Counted from the first letter of the stretch, positions 17,434 through 26,393 are shown. The stretch: DNA of 44,413 bases from Rhodothermales bacterium (GCA_034439735.1 JAWXAX010000088.1:1-44413); one strand, 5' to 3'. The notes: generated by a model from the sequence alone, not told the origin. Numbers and translations are program-made.

Positions 17434-18384
17434 ATGAAACGTACTCTTGTCACGGGCGGAGCCGGCTTCCTGGGATCGCACTTATGCGATCGGTTTATCC
17501 AGGAAGGGCATGAAGTCCTCTGTGTGGACAACTTCATCACAGGCCGGCCCGATAACATCGCGCACCTGATCGGCAACCCCCAGTTCACGTTTATCGAGCT
17601 GGACATTACAAACTACATCTACGTGGAGGGCCCGCTGGATTATATCTTGCATTTTGCAAGCCCCGCCTCACCAGTAGATTACCTGAAATATCCCATCCAG
17701 ACGCTCAAAGTGGGCGCCCTGGGCACGCACAAGGCGCTTGGCCTGGCCAAGGCCAAAGGCGCTCGCTTCCTCAGCGCGTCTACGAGCGAAGTCTACGGAG
17801 ACCCACTCGTACACCCGCAGTCTGAAGAATACTGGGGCAACGTCAATCCCATCGGGCTGCGAGGCGTCTACGACGAGGCCAAACGCTTCGCGGAGGCTAT
17901 GACCATGGCCTATCATCGCTATCACGGTGTCGATACGCGGCTCGTTCGCATCTTCAACACCTACGGTCCGCGGATGCGGCTGGACGACGGCCGGGCACTC
18001 CCGACCTTCATGAAGCAGGCGCTCAACGGCGAATCCATCACCGTGTACGGCGACGGCAGCCAGACACGTTCGTTCTGTTATGTCGATGATCTTATCGAAG
18101 GCATCTATCGCTTGCTGATGAGCGACGAGACGGGCCCGGTGAACATCGGCAACCCGGACGAGATCACGATTCTCGATTTCGCCCGCGAGGTGATCTCCCT
18201 CACCGGGAGCCCGAGCGAAGTGATTTTCAAGAATCTTCCCGATGACGACCCCAAAGTGCGCCAGCCGGATATCAGCAAAGCGAAGCGGATATTGAACTGG
18301 ACGCCTCAGATCGAGCGTCGAGAAGGACTGCGGCGAACACTGGCCTATTTCCGTAAGGAAGAAGCCGCACTGCCCCAGCACTGA
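17434..18384 (+). CDS. UDP-glucuronate decarboxylase (UDP-xylose synthase)
   Basis: A 316-residue short-chain extended dehydrogenase. GGAGFLG (8-14) is the NAD-binding turn, STSEVYGDP (116-124) holds the catalytic Ser/Glu region, and YDEAK (146-150) the Tyr/Lys pair. The combination [25 protein letters not shown] and [10 protein letters not shown] is characteristic of UDP-xylose synthases rather than 4-epimerases. The reaction decarboxylates UDP-glucuronate to UDP-xylose through a 4-keto intermediate. It lies 28 bases after the dehydrogenase that makes its substrate, so the pair forms a complete UDP-glucose to UDP-xylose branch. No Shine-Dalgarno sequence is clear. There is no membrane segment, unlike animal UXS. 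Confidence 0.92.
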   Translation: MKRTLVTGGAGFLGSHLCDRFIQEGHEVLCVDNFITGRPDNIAHLIGNPQFTFIELDITNYIYVEGPLDYILHFASPASPVDYLKYPIQTLKVGALGTHKALGLAKAKGARFLSASTSEVYGDPLVHPQSEEYWGNVNPIGLRGVYDEAKRFAEAMTMAYHRYHGVDTRLVRIFNTYGPRMRLDDGRALPTFMKQALNGESITVYGDGSQTRSFCYVDDLIEGIYRLLMSDETGPVNIGNPDEITILDFAREVISLTGSPSEVIFKNLPDDDPKVRQPDISKAKRILNWTPQIERREGLRRTLAYFRKEEAALPQH

Positions 18385-18542
18385 CACGACTATAGCCGCG
18401 GAGGCCGGCCCCATCCCATGCGCCCATCGGCTATGCCCCACATAGCCTTATTGGATAGGCACCGGTAGCCTGCGGCACGTAGTGACGCGTCCTACCATCC
18501 TGGTGGCGCATGTCGCTTGCGCTCAAGGTTGAACGGCCCGGT

Positions 18543-18580
18543 CAGGGGGTGACGTAACTTGCGAGTCACGTCACCCCCTG
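18543..18580 (+). repeat. Perfect 13-bp inverted repeat before the priming transferase gene
   Basis: CAGGGGGTGACGT (18543-18555) and ACGTCACCCCCTG (18568-18580) with a 12-base loop. There is no T-run. It may be an operator for a dimeric regulator, a leader hairpin, or a weak bidirectional terminator for the upstream gene. Confidence 0.75.
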
Positions 18581-18591
18581 GTCTGATCCCT

Positions 18592-18632
18592 GGAGTCCGT
18601 ATCCCCGCGCATTTCCGAGCGGTACGGACTCC
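18592..18632 (+). repeat. Second inverted repeat, 10 bp, before the priming transferase gene
   Basis: GGAGTCCGTA (18592-18601) and TACGGACTCC (18623-18632) with a 21-base loop that can itself pair (CCGC/GCGG). It starts 11 bases after the first inverted repeat and ends 30 bases before the ATG at 18663, with TTTTT at about 18643. The pair of structures fills most of the gap. Confidence 0.7.
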
Positions 18633-18662
18633 CCGGTCACTCATTTTTGAAGGGTCACAGTA

Positions 18663-20120
18663 ATGGAACTTGTTGAGGTACTTTCTGAACGCACGTTCTA
18701 CGACCGGCTTCCGCGTAGAGGGGAATGGCTTGTCTCCTACCTCAGACACCGCCTGCAGAACGTCCTGGTGCTTGCCGCGAGCGACATGATCGCCATCGTA
18801 CTGGCTTTTCTACTGGCCGGCTCGATTCGCCTGTTCTGGCAGGGCGCGCTACTGATCCCGGATTGGGCCTGGTATCTGATCCCCGCCTGGTGGATCGGCA
18901 CGGCCATCACACAACTTTTGCCCAGTTGGGGGCTCGGCCCGGTCGAGGAACTCCGACGAACGGTCCTGCTGCTCATTGTAATATTCGCCGGCGCCGCCGT
19001 CGTGTTGTTTATTAGCAAGGCCTCCGAGTCCGTCAGCCGTATCACCCTCACCCTCTCCTTCCTGTTCAGCGTCGTAACCGTCCCGTTCATGCGGATGCTG
19101 GTCAAGCACCTCCTGATCCGGCTCGGGGTCTGGGGGCTGCCCACGGTCATCTACGGCGGCGGGGAGTTCGCGGAGCGCATCGTGCGCTTCCTCCAGGCGG
19201 AAAAGGGCCTGGGCTACAAACCCATTGGCATCTTCGACGACGACCCATCCTCCTGGAATACCGCGCTACTCAACGTTCCGATCGAAGGCGGGACCAACCT
19301 CGTGACGCCGGAAGCATCGGTGGCCATCCTCGCGATGCCGAGTATGTCCAGTGCTCGCGCCACCGAACTGCTGGAAGGCCCGCTCTCGTATTACCGCACG
19401 GTGTTGCTCGTGCCGGACCTCCTGGAGTCGCCCTCGCTCTGGGTCAAGCCGCGCGACCTGAGCGGGATGCTGGGACTGGAGATCACGTCCAATCTCATCA
19501 ATCCGGTCTCCCGATTCGCCAAGCTTACGTTCGACGTGCTCGTCGTCCTGCTCACCAGTCCGATCTGGTTTCCGATCTGCGCGACGCTGGCCTTCCTGAT
19601 CTGGTTCGAGGACCGGCAGAGCCCCTTTTTCTTGCAGGAACGTGTTGGGCGCGGGGGCAAGATGTTTCGCACGTTTAAATTCCGCACCATGGTGCCCAAC
19701 GCGGAAGCGGTGCTACGGCAAAAGCTGGAGACCGACGAAGTGATGCGGACGGAGTGGGAGACGTTTTACAAGCTGCGGAAAGACCCACGGATTACCAAGA
19801 TAGGCCGGCTGCTTCGCCGGCTCAGCCTGGACGAATTGCCCCAATTGATCAACGTGCTGCGGGGCGAAATGTCGCTTGTGGGCCCTCGCCCCCTGCCCAC
19901 CTATCACTGCAATGAACTGCCGCGACGCGTCCGCGAATTGCGCGAGCGGGTTCGGCCGGGCATCACGGGGCTGTGGCAGGTGTCCGGCCGGAGCGACACC
20001 GGCAACGAGGGCATGGAGCAGTGGGATCCCTACTACGTCCGAAACTGGTCGCTGTGGCTGGATGCGGTCATCCTCGTACGCACCATCACGGCGGTCTTGA
20101 AAGGCTCGGGCGCCTACTGA
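18663..20120 (+). CDS. Polyprenyl-phosphate sugar-1-phosphate transferase (WbaP-like priming enzyme)
   Basis: A 485-residue membrane enzyme with the WbaP layout: four to five N-terminal membrane segments (about 35-150), a nucleotide-binding-like middle domain (VIYGGGEFAERIVRFLQ), a membrane hairpin (about 280-310) and the C-terminal bacterial sugar transferase domain with FKFRTMV, LRRLSLDELPQLINVL, MSLVGPRPLP and RPGITGLWQVSGRSD. It starts repeat-unit assembly by moving a sugar phosphate (often galactose- or glucose-1-phosphate) from UDP-sugar to undecaprenyl phosphate. Its 3' end overlaps the convergent PEGA gene by seven bases, so no terminator separates them. The two inverted repeats upstream suggest separate control of this committed step. 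Confidence 0.93.
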   Translation: MELVEVLSERTFYDRLPRRGEWLVSYLRHRLQNVLVLAASDMIAIVLAFLLAGSIRLFWQGALLIPDWAWYLIPAWWIGTAITQLLPSWGLGPVEELRRTVLLLIVIFAGAAVVLFISKASESVSRITLTLSFLFSVVTVPFMRMLVKHLLIRLGVWGLPTVIYGGGEFAERIVRFLQAEKGLGYKPIGIFDDDPSSWNTALLNVPIEGGTNLVTPEASVAILAMPSMSSARATELLEGPLSYYRTVLLVPDLLESPSLWVKPRDLSGMLGLEITSNLINPVSRFAKLTFDVLVVLLTSPIWFPICATLAFLIWFEDRQSPFFLQERVGRGGKMFRTFKFRTMVPNAEAVLRQKLETDEVMRTEWETFYKLRKDPRITKIGRLLRRLSLDELPQLINVLRGEMSLVGPRPLPTYHCNELPRRVRELRERVRPGITGLWQVSGRSDTGNEGMEQWDPYYVRNWSLWLDAVILVRTITAVLKGSGAY

Positions 20121-20920
20121 CGCACGAGTCGGATCGCGAGCACCCCGATGCCGACCTGCATCGCGCCGAGAGCGACGGCCGCGCTTCGGTCATACCGCTG
20201 GAAACTGCCCCGAAGCCGTGGATCGCCGTCTACCGCATAGAGCTCGTAACGGGAATCGGCTTTCATCTTATAATGGACCGCCAGCACCCCGGAAGCCACG
20301 GCGGCTCCACCCAGGGCGACGTTGAGCCAGCGCCCACGCGGTCTCCGGACCAGCTCGTCGACGGCGTCGAGCGCCAGGTCCGGCGCGGCCGGCTGCAGGG
20401 TTTCATCGTGCCGGTTCCAGATGCGATCCCCGGGGGTGAGTCGTTTTAATTCATACCCATCCTTTTGAAGCAGAAGCACACCCATCAGCGGCGCGGGAGC
20501 CGTGTGGAGCAGCGGCGTCGTACCGAGTAATGAGCGCCCCGCCGGCGTTTCGAGCAACACATTGGCGTCGAACGGATCGGAGGTGATCGCGTAATGAAAC
20601 ATAAAATCCAACGTGACATCCAGAGTATCCACGGTAAGCAGGTTCACGGATACGTGTGCTGGCGTCATTGACCAGTTGTCACCCGAGGGATAGACGAGGC
20701 GGAGCCGGGTCGTTTCGCGGGGCACCACAAACCACTGCGTCTGGGCTCGGCCGAGATACAACGAGTCCGCATAGACGAGCGCATCTGGCGTATTACTCCT
20801 GAGGGAAATGACCGCCGCTTCCTGGGCGACTGCCGGCACGGTCGCAGCGAACGCCAGCAAGCCGGCAACCCAGGCGGCGGATAAGGAGGGGGCCAGGCGC
20901 GGGAATCGTTCCATCTTCAT
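20114..20920 (-). CDS. Exported protein with PEGA-like repeats and a C-terminal hydrophobic segment
   Basis: A 268-residue protein with a signal peptide ending at about A32 (VPAVAQEA). Two PEGA-like segments follow: ISLRSNTPDALVYADSLYLG (about 38-57), and a later one with VLLETPAGRSLLGTTPL and LLLQKDGYELKRL, matching the V-x-S/T-x-P-x-G...LG-x-TP...GY pattern. A hydrophobic stretch around 200-215 and one at the C-terminus could anchor it. PEGA domains are small beta domains found on surface and envelope proteins; a precise role is not known. Its start abuts the stop of the lipoprotein gene upstream, with no base between them, so the two are translationally linked. A later ATG at 20914 is possible. 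Confidence 0.75.
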   Translation of the reverse strand: MKMERFPRLAPSLSAAWVAGLLAFAATVPAVAQEAAVISLRSNTPDALVYADSLYLGRAQTQWFVVPRETTRLRLVYPSGDNWSMTPAHVSVNLLTVDTLDVTLDFMFHYAITSDPFDANVLLETPAGRSLLGTTPLLHTAPAPLMGVLLLQKDGYELKRLTPGDRIWNRHDETLQPAAPDLALDAVDELVRRPRGRWLNVALGGAAVASGVLAVHYKMKADSRYELYAVDGDPRLRGSFQRYDRSAAVALGAMQVGIGVLAIRLVRQ

Positions 20921-22096
20921 TTACTCGGTTACGGCCGTCTCCGCAACGCGGAAGGCGACGAGTCGTTGAGGTTCCGAAAGCACGAACACCATGTCGTCGG
21001 TTGCCGCCATAGCGGATTGGACGCGGCCGGGCATCGCATACTCCCAGAGCTTGAGGCCCGTGTTTCTATCCAGCGCCACCAATTCCCGTCCAAGCGTGCC
21101 GGCATAGACGGTGCGTTGCGTCATCAGCGGGGCGGCGGTCACCGGCGCCTCTACATCGACGCTCCATAATTCAGTCCCACTCAGCGCGCGAATCGCCCGC
21201 ACAAACCCATCCGTCGTACCAACGACCAGGACGCCGTCGCGCGGGTCGAAGGCGGTGGCGGAGAAGCGAACCGTGGTGTCCGGCAGCGCCAGCGTCCAGC
21301 GCGTCTCGCCGGTGCGGGCGTCCAGGCCGTACATCCGGCCACGTGTGGTCGGGACGATGACCACGCCGGAACCCAGGCCCAGGGATTGGAGCACCGGCGT
21401 GTGCAGATCCCGCCGCCAGCGACGGACGCGATCCACGACATCCACTCCGAACACTACGCCGGCCTCGTTGGCCACATAAACCATGGGCCCATCCGCGACA
21501 GGAGTACTGAGGACATAGGCCATGGAATCGAGGGCATGCGCCCAGCGCTCGTGGCCCTGTTCCACCTCAACCACGCGGAGCATGGCCGTGGCATCGATGA
21601 CGACGGCGAGGGAATCAAGCGCGAGCACGCCGGCTTCGACCGACGCCTCGCGCAGTTTCCAGGCTTCCTTGCCCCGAACGAGATCGAATCCCGTAATGGA
21701 TTCCTTGCGCTTGGCTCCCGGCACGAGCAGCATCGTGCCGGCGATGGCCATCCCCCCTTCGACAGGCGCACTAAATCGAACGCGCCCTACCCGTTTGCCT
21801 TTCTCGACATCGAGGGCGAGCAGTTGACCTTTTCGGTTGGCGACCAGAACGAGGTCGCCGGCAACGAGGACCGACCCGGGCCCGGTGCCGGCCCCGACAT
21901 CGAATTCCCAGGCTTCTTCCAGCGGAGGCTCGATACGCCAATCGGCCATCGACGTGCGCGCCAGGTTGGCGCCCGACGACAGCCAGTCGTCGGGCTCGAT
22001 CGTGCGTGACGTGTAGGAAAACGAGTTGCAGCCGGCGAGCGTTAGCGCCAGAAGCACAATCGACAGGAGCGAAGCCGCGGGGGTGCTAGAAGTCAT
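20921..22096 (-). CDS. Lipoprotein with PQQ-like beta-propeller repeats (BamB-like fold)
   Basis: About 391 residues from the ATG at 22096. The signal peptide ends in the lipobox LAGC (20-23), so C23 should be lipidated. The rest is a propeller of PQQ-like repeats: LLALDVEKGKRVGRVRFS, ITGFDLVRGKEAWKL, VFGVDVVDRVRRWRRDL, MYGLDARTGETRWTLAL, VRAIRALSGTELWSVDV and LVALDRNTGLKLWEYAM, each with the G-x-x-x-W tail. This fold is shared by BamB, which helps the BAM complex, and by several periplasmic dehydrogenases. No cofactor-binding residues are evident, so a structural role is more likely. An open frame extends 30 codons further, but the lipobox spacing fixes the later start. It overlaps the end of the upstream barrel gene by 11 bases. 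Confidence 0.85.
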   Translation of the reverse strand: MTSSTPAASLLSIVLLALTLAGCNSFSYTSRTIEPDDWLSSGANLARTSMADWRIEPPLEEAWEFDVGAGTGPGSVLVAGDLVLVANRKGQLLALDVEKGKRVGRVRFSAPVEGGMAIAGTMLLVPGAKRKESITGFDLVRGKEAWKLREASVEAGVLALDSLAVVIDATAMLRVVEVEQGHERWAHALDSMAYVLSTPVADGPMVYVANEAGVVFGVDVVDRVRRWRRDLHTPVLQSLGLGSGVVIVPTTRGRMYGLDARTGETRWTLALPDTTVRFSATAFDPRDGVLVVGTTDGFVRAIRALSGTELWSVDVEAPVTAAPLMTQRTVYAGTLGRELVALDRNTGLKLWEYAMPGRVQSAMAATDDMVFVLSEPQRLVAFRVAETAVTE

Positions 22097-25037
22097 AACC
22101 AAAGAAGAATTGCCGGAACATCCGGTCGGAGGGCACCCAATCGCGGTAGGAATAACCGAGATCATAGCGCAGCACGATGCCTCCAAAGAGGTTCATCCGC
22201 AGACCAACACCAAGCGCGCCCAGCGTCTGCCCGGTTCGGATATTCGGCTGCGCGTCGTTGTAGCCGTCGTTCCAGGCGTGCGCGGCGTCGAAGAATAGCG
22301 CGCCCCGCAGGTTGGCCACTCCGAATGGCGCGAGCACCGGGATATAGATGGTCGGGTTGTTCAGTATCGGAAAGCGGAGTTCGTTGGAGACGAACCACAT
22401 TTTTTTGCCGCGAACGCTGAACAGACGCTGGCCGCGCAGGTCCCAGCTCCCGCCCAGGATAAAGAGCCGCGCCTCGCGCCCCTCGTTGAGCCGGCCGACC
22501 ACGCGCGACGCAAACGTGAGCTGGCGCGTTAGGCGGAGATAATACCGGATATCGGCCATCAGGCTGAAATAATTGACGTTGGAATACCGTACGTCCGACG
22601 TGTAGCCGGCCGTCAGGTTGGCGCGCCAGCCCTGCATGGGCCCATTCATACCGTAGAGCGTGTTGTCGTGCACGAGGGAGATCGTATTCGACAGCAAAAT
22701 GGCTTCTCGATTGATCTGCTCGACCGGGATCTCGCGGTGATTCCAGTTCAGTGACGTACTCAGCTCGACGCGCTGGAACATGGAGATCGGGTAGCTGACA
22801 GCGCCCATGCCGCCATAAATCGTCTCAAAGACAAACGGAAAGCTCGTCGGGGCGTCGGGGTCCGTAATGTCGTAGCGTTCGCCGCCGTACCGATACAGAC
22901 CGTAGGAATAATTGGTCCTCCGGTGGGTCTGCACTCGGGTGACAGCCACGTTCATGCTCTGGAGGAAGTCCTGCCGGGAGCGGCCCAGGTTGAAGAGCGT
23001 GAGGAACCACCGGTCGTTGCTCATCAGGTCCGACACGGCGACGAGAGCACCGCCGTAGGTGCCGAGCACCTGATTCTGGCTGACCATGCCCTGCGCGACA
23101 TCGAGCGAATACTTGCGCTTATAGGGGTTCAGCGTCACCTCGCTCTCGGCGTCGATGCGATCGAAAGCCCAGTGTTCACCGGTCAGGGTGATCGGGTGTT
23201 CGATTTCGGTGCTCGGATGTAGCAACAGTGAATCGGCGCCGGCGAGCGTCCGGATCGTAAAGCTCATCTGCTCGAAGCTGGTGAAGACGATCCGGCCGTC
23301 GCGCGTCCAGACAGGATCGTACGCTGCCGTGGTAATGTCGGTGAGACGGCTGGCGGTTCGCGTCAGGGTGGGCGCCGTCAGCAGGTTCTCGATGGGCGTG
23401 CGCGAGGCCGAGGCGACGGCTGGCGGCACGCCAATCTCCTGTGTCATGTCGATCGCCCAGATATTCTGCGGCCCGAACCGCCCGACACTGTCTCGTCGGG
23501 CGCTGGTATACAGCAGGAATCGCCCATCCGGAGTCCACTGCGGTGAGAAATCGTGCTGGGTGCCGAAGGTGACGTAGCGGATCGAGCCGTCGTCCAATCC
23601 GTAGGTGAACAGATTGTAGGCGCCCTCATCGCCGGATGACGTGCGGTCGGACGAGAAGGCGATATGCCGACCGTCCGGGCTCCAGGATGGATCGCGTTCG
23701 TCGTAACTGTCGTTGGTAAGCTTGGTCAGCGTCTCTGTGCGGGTGTCGAAGCGATACAGATCGTTAAATCCGCTCCGGTCGATCGAGGTAAAGGCCAGCT
23801 GTTCACCTTCTGGATCCCAGGAGGGCGAGTATACCGCGATCAAGTCGTCGAACTGATACGACGCCGCCAATCGATCGGCGACGAGATCGTATACATGCAG
23901 GCTATTGCTGCCCCCGCTTTTGGTGACAAAGGCCAGCTTACCATCGGCCGAGATGCTCGTCCGGCTTTCGAAAAAGTGGAAGGCCTCAAAGCGATGATCG
24001 CGTTCTCCCTTGATCAGCACCCGCTCTTTGCCCGTCGGCCGGAAGAGGGAGTCCAGCTTCACCTCATAGAGGTTGGTGTATCCGGTCCGGTTTGCGATGT
24101 AATACACTTTCCGGGTGCCGTCGGCGAACTCGTAGAACGCCGGCTTCGAACTGAACCCCGGCCGCGATAACGGCTTCGACATGAGCGAAGGCGGCGCGGT
24201 CGTGGCCAGTTCCGGGTAATATTGCTCCTTCATCCACGCGACCCACCGGTCGGAGATGCGGGTGAAGTCCTCGTGTAGCGTCAACTCAAGCACTTTTCGG
24301 AAATCCGTCTCCTTCCAGAAGTTGTCGATCAGCCGGAGAATCTTTTCCTCGCCGTACGTCTGCGAGATAAATCGAAAAACGGCCTCGCCCTCCTTATACA
24401 TGAGGTACGTGCCGCTGATGCGGTGCATGCTTTCGAGGGGCACCAGGTAGTTCGAGAAGATAGCGTCTCGCATCACCATCTCGTGCTGATAATCCGGTTC
24501 GCCGGACCAATACTCGGCCAGCCCTTCCGTAAACCAGAGCGGCGGTAGTCGGTTGGCCGGGATGCGGTATTCCTTCAGCACCCGGAGCACTTTCACGAAC
24601 GTAAACACATGGACGAGTTCGTGGCGGATCACCCGGCGGAATTTGTGGATATCGCCGTTGGCCGGGATGACGACGCGCCCTTTCAAAAACTCAAAAAACC
24701 CGCCGACGCCGTCCGGAATAAAACCGGACGTGGTGTTCGTTTGCTTAAAGTGGAGGTTGGACGAGTAGAAGATGAGCGGCACACGGTGGTTGAGCGTGTA
24801 GTTAAACCGATTCTCCAACTCGGCATACACGGTTTCAGCGAACTGCGCCCCATACTCCGCCAGCTCCTGCATCTCGGGGTAATAGAGCACATCGAAGTGC
24901 TCGGTCTTCATCACCTGCCAGTCGAAATTCTCGTACTGGATCTTGTTGCGGCCGAAGTGATACTGCGCCTGTGCCGGCTGGATGACGCACAATAGCCCGA
25001 GAAGTAGCGTAACAACGCCCTGTCGAAATGTCGCCAT
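22086..25037 (-). CDS. Exported metalloprotease-like protein with TolB-like propeller and outer-membrane barrel
   Basis: 983 residues from the ATG at 25037, chosen because a signal peptide starts there (ending QPAQAQ, residues 20-25). The frame is open 58 codons further up without similarity. Domain 1 (about 30-330) has HELVH (139-143) and downstream WFTEGLAEYW with E171, the zinc-ligand layout of gluzincin/MA-type metallopeptidases. Domain 2 (about 350-650) has TolB/WD40-like repeats: SPSWDPEGEQLAFTS, DPSWSPDGRHIAFSS, SPQWTPDGRFLLYTS and DPVWTRDGRIVFTS. Domain 3 (about 660-983) is rich in alternating aromatic strands and ends in ...FFFGYDF, the terminal-Phe signal of outer-membrane proteins. 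The barrel would anchor the protein in the outer membrane. Whether the first two domains face the periplasm or the outside is not visible. Confidence 0.88.
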   Translation of the reverse strand: MATFRQGVVTLLLGLLCVIQPAQAQYHFGRNKIQYENFDWQVMKTEHFDVLYYPEMQELAEYGAQFAETVYAELENRFNYTLNHRVPLIFYSSNLHFKQTNTTSGFIPDGVGGFFEFLKGRVVIPANGDIHKFRRVIRHELVHVFTFVKVLRVLKEYRIPANRLPPLWFTEGLAEYWSGEPDYQHEMVMRDAIFSNYLVPLESMHRISGTYLMYKEGEAVFRFISQTYGEEKILRLIDNFWKETDFRKVLELTLHEDFTRISDRWVAWMKEQYYPELATTAPPSLMSKPLSRPGFSSKPAFYEFADGTRKVYYIANRTGYTNLYEVKLDSLFRPTGKERVLIKGERDHRFEAFHFFESRTSISADGKLAFVTKSGGSNSLHVYDLVADRLAASYQFDDLIAVYSPSWDPEGEQLAFTSIDRSGFNDLYRFDTRTETLTKLTNDSYDERDPSWSPDGRHIAFSSDRTSSGDEGAYNLFTYGLDDGSIRYVTFGTQHDFSPQWTPDGRFLLYTSARRDSVGRFGPQNIWAIDMTQEIGVPPAVASASRTPIENLLTAPTLTRTASRLTDITTAAYDPVWTRDGRIVFTSFEQMSFTIRTLAGADSLLLHPSTEIEHPITLTGEHWAFDRIDAESEVTLNPYKRKYSLDVAQGMVSQNQVLGTYGGALVAVSDLMSNDRWFLTLFNLGRSRQDFLQSMNVAVTRVQTHRRTNYSYGLYRYGGERYDITDPDAPTSFPFVFETIYGGMGAVSYPISMFQRVELSTSLNWNHREIPVEQINREAILLSNTISLVHDNTLYGMNGPMQGWRANLTAGYTSDVRYSNVNYFSLMADIRYYLRLTRQLTFASRVVGRLNEGREARLFILGGSWDLRGQRLFSVRGKKMWFVSNELRFPILNNPTIYIPVLAPFGVANLRGALFFDAAHAWNDGYNDAQPNIRTGQTLGALGVGLRMNLFGGIVLRYDLGYSYRDWVPSDRMFRQFFFGYDF

Positions 25038-25322
25038 GATACACGGATCCTGTAGATGTATGAGCCACATACCGCACGCGAACCGGCGCCAGGGCTTTCG
25101 GCCTGCGGCGGGCTTCATCATTTCTTGTTTTCTGGCAACGATGCAGAGGCAATTCTCGTTCCCCCGTTGTGCGGCCAGCCCACCAGAGATACTACGCGCG
25201 AAGGGTAGCAAACACCTACCGTCCCGATCAGGTGAACCCGCCGGCCCAGCATAAATGCGTCCTGAGTGGCCGATTCAAGGCTCCGAGCCGGGAAGTGCCC
25301 TGCCAGGAGCCCTGCGGGCGAC

Positions 25323-26393
25323 TTATACTTTTGCCAGCGCGTCCTTCAGCTGGTCGATGAGCCCGATCGGCGTAGGGTCGACGCCACGCAGGTAGGCGGC
25401 GTACAGGCTCGCCCAGTCGCCCAGGTTGATGAGCGACACCATCCGGGTCAGACGATGGTCGCCCTCGGATTGGACTTCGGCCCAGCTGCCGGCGCGCGTG
25501 TCGATGAGGGAGCGGGTTACGTTCATCCGGTGCTGGATACGCGGGTGGTCCTCGCGGTCCCGCAACACGATCACGCCCATGTGTTTCTGGAGCGATGGCG
25601 CGCCGGTTTGCTCCCAACCCATGATCTCGTTGTGATTCAATTCGGGGTACAGGTTGCCCGCGGCCATCATCTTACTATTTTCCTGAAATTGGCCCCGCCA
25701 ACGCAGATTGACGGCCTCGAGCAGTCCGTTCGAGCTATACACGAGCGGTATCCGTCCGACGACGCCATCCGCGATCGTCCGGGCGAGGTGGGTGGACGCG
25801 GGGTCGCTGTACCGCGCTGTCTGTGCACGCAGGAGGGCGTCTGCCTCGTCCCACGCGCCGTCGGCCACCTGGATGAGGCCCATTTTCCGGGCAAATACCA
25901 TCAACACGGCGAGCGAGTATCCGATGGCGGCGCGGGGCGACATACCGCCCGGGATCTGGGCGTAGGGTAACCCATGTTTCCGCGCCAGATCCAACAGTTG
26001 ACCCCCGGATGCGATGCACACGATGGTCGCCTTCCGTGCGATGGCTTCTTCGAAGCCGGAAAGGGATTCCTCGGTGTTGCCCGAGAAGCTCGAAGCGACG
26101 ACCAGCGTCCGGTCGTCCACGGACGCCGGAAGCGCATAGTGCCGAACGACCTGGATCGGAATGCGCGACTGGTCGACGGCGTAACACCGGAGCAAGTCGC
26201 CCGAGATGGCCGATCCGCCCATGCCGATCACCACCAGCTGGCGCATGGTTCTGGCGTCGATCGATAACGAGACGGCCTCGGCGATGGCGCGTCCCTGCTT
26301 GAAGTGGTCGGGGAAGCCGGCGACCAGGTCGTACATGCCCTGGGTGTCGATGCGGCGGATATCGGAAAGCGTCAGATTTGTTTGGGATTGCAT
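25323..26393 (-). CDS. Bifunctional phosphoglucose/phosphomannose isomerase (SIS domain)
   Basis: A 356-residue enzyme with two SIS folds. VIGMGGSAISGD (55-66) and ASSFSGNTEES (100-110) are the sugar-phosphate binding loops, and the segment with RWRGQFQENSK, YPELNHNEIMGWE holds the conserved Glu and His of the bifunctional PGI/PMI family. It interconverts glucose-6-phosphate, fructose-6-phosphate and mannose-6-phosphate in the cytosol, and could feed both glycolysis and mannose-type sugar nucleotides. It follows the PTS Enzyme I gene after 99 bases on the same strand, so it may share the transcript. About 285 bases separate it from the next gene downstream, with no clear terminator. Confidence 0.9.
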   Translation of the reverse strand: MQSQTNLTLSDIRRIDTQGMYDLVAGFPDHFKQGRAIAEAVSLSIDARTMRQLVVIGMGGSAISGDLLRCYAVDQSRIPIQVVRHYALPASVDDRTLVVASSFSGNTEESLSGFEEAIARKATIVCIASGGQLLDLARKHGLPYAQIPGGMSPRAAIGYSLAVLMVFARKMGLIQVADGAWDEADALLRAQTARYSDPASTHLARTIADGVVGRIPLVYSSNGLLEAVNLRWRGQFQENSKMMAAGNLYPELNHNEIMGWEQTGAPSLQKHMGVIVLRDREDHPRIQHRMNVTRSLIDTRAGSWAEVQSEGDHRLTRMVSLINLGDWASLYAAYLRGVDPTPIGLIDQLKDALAKV

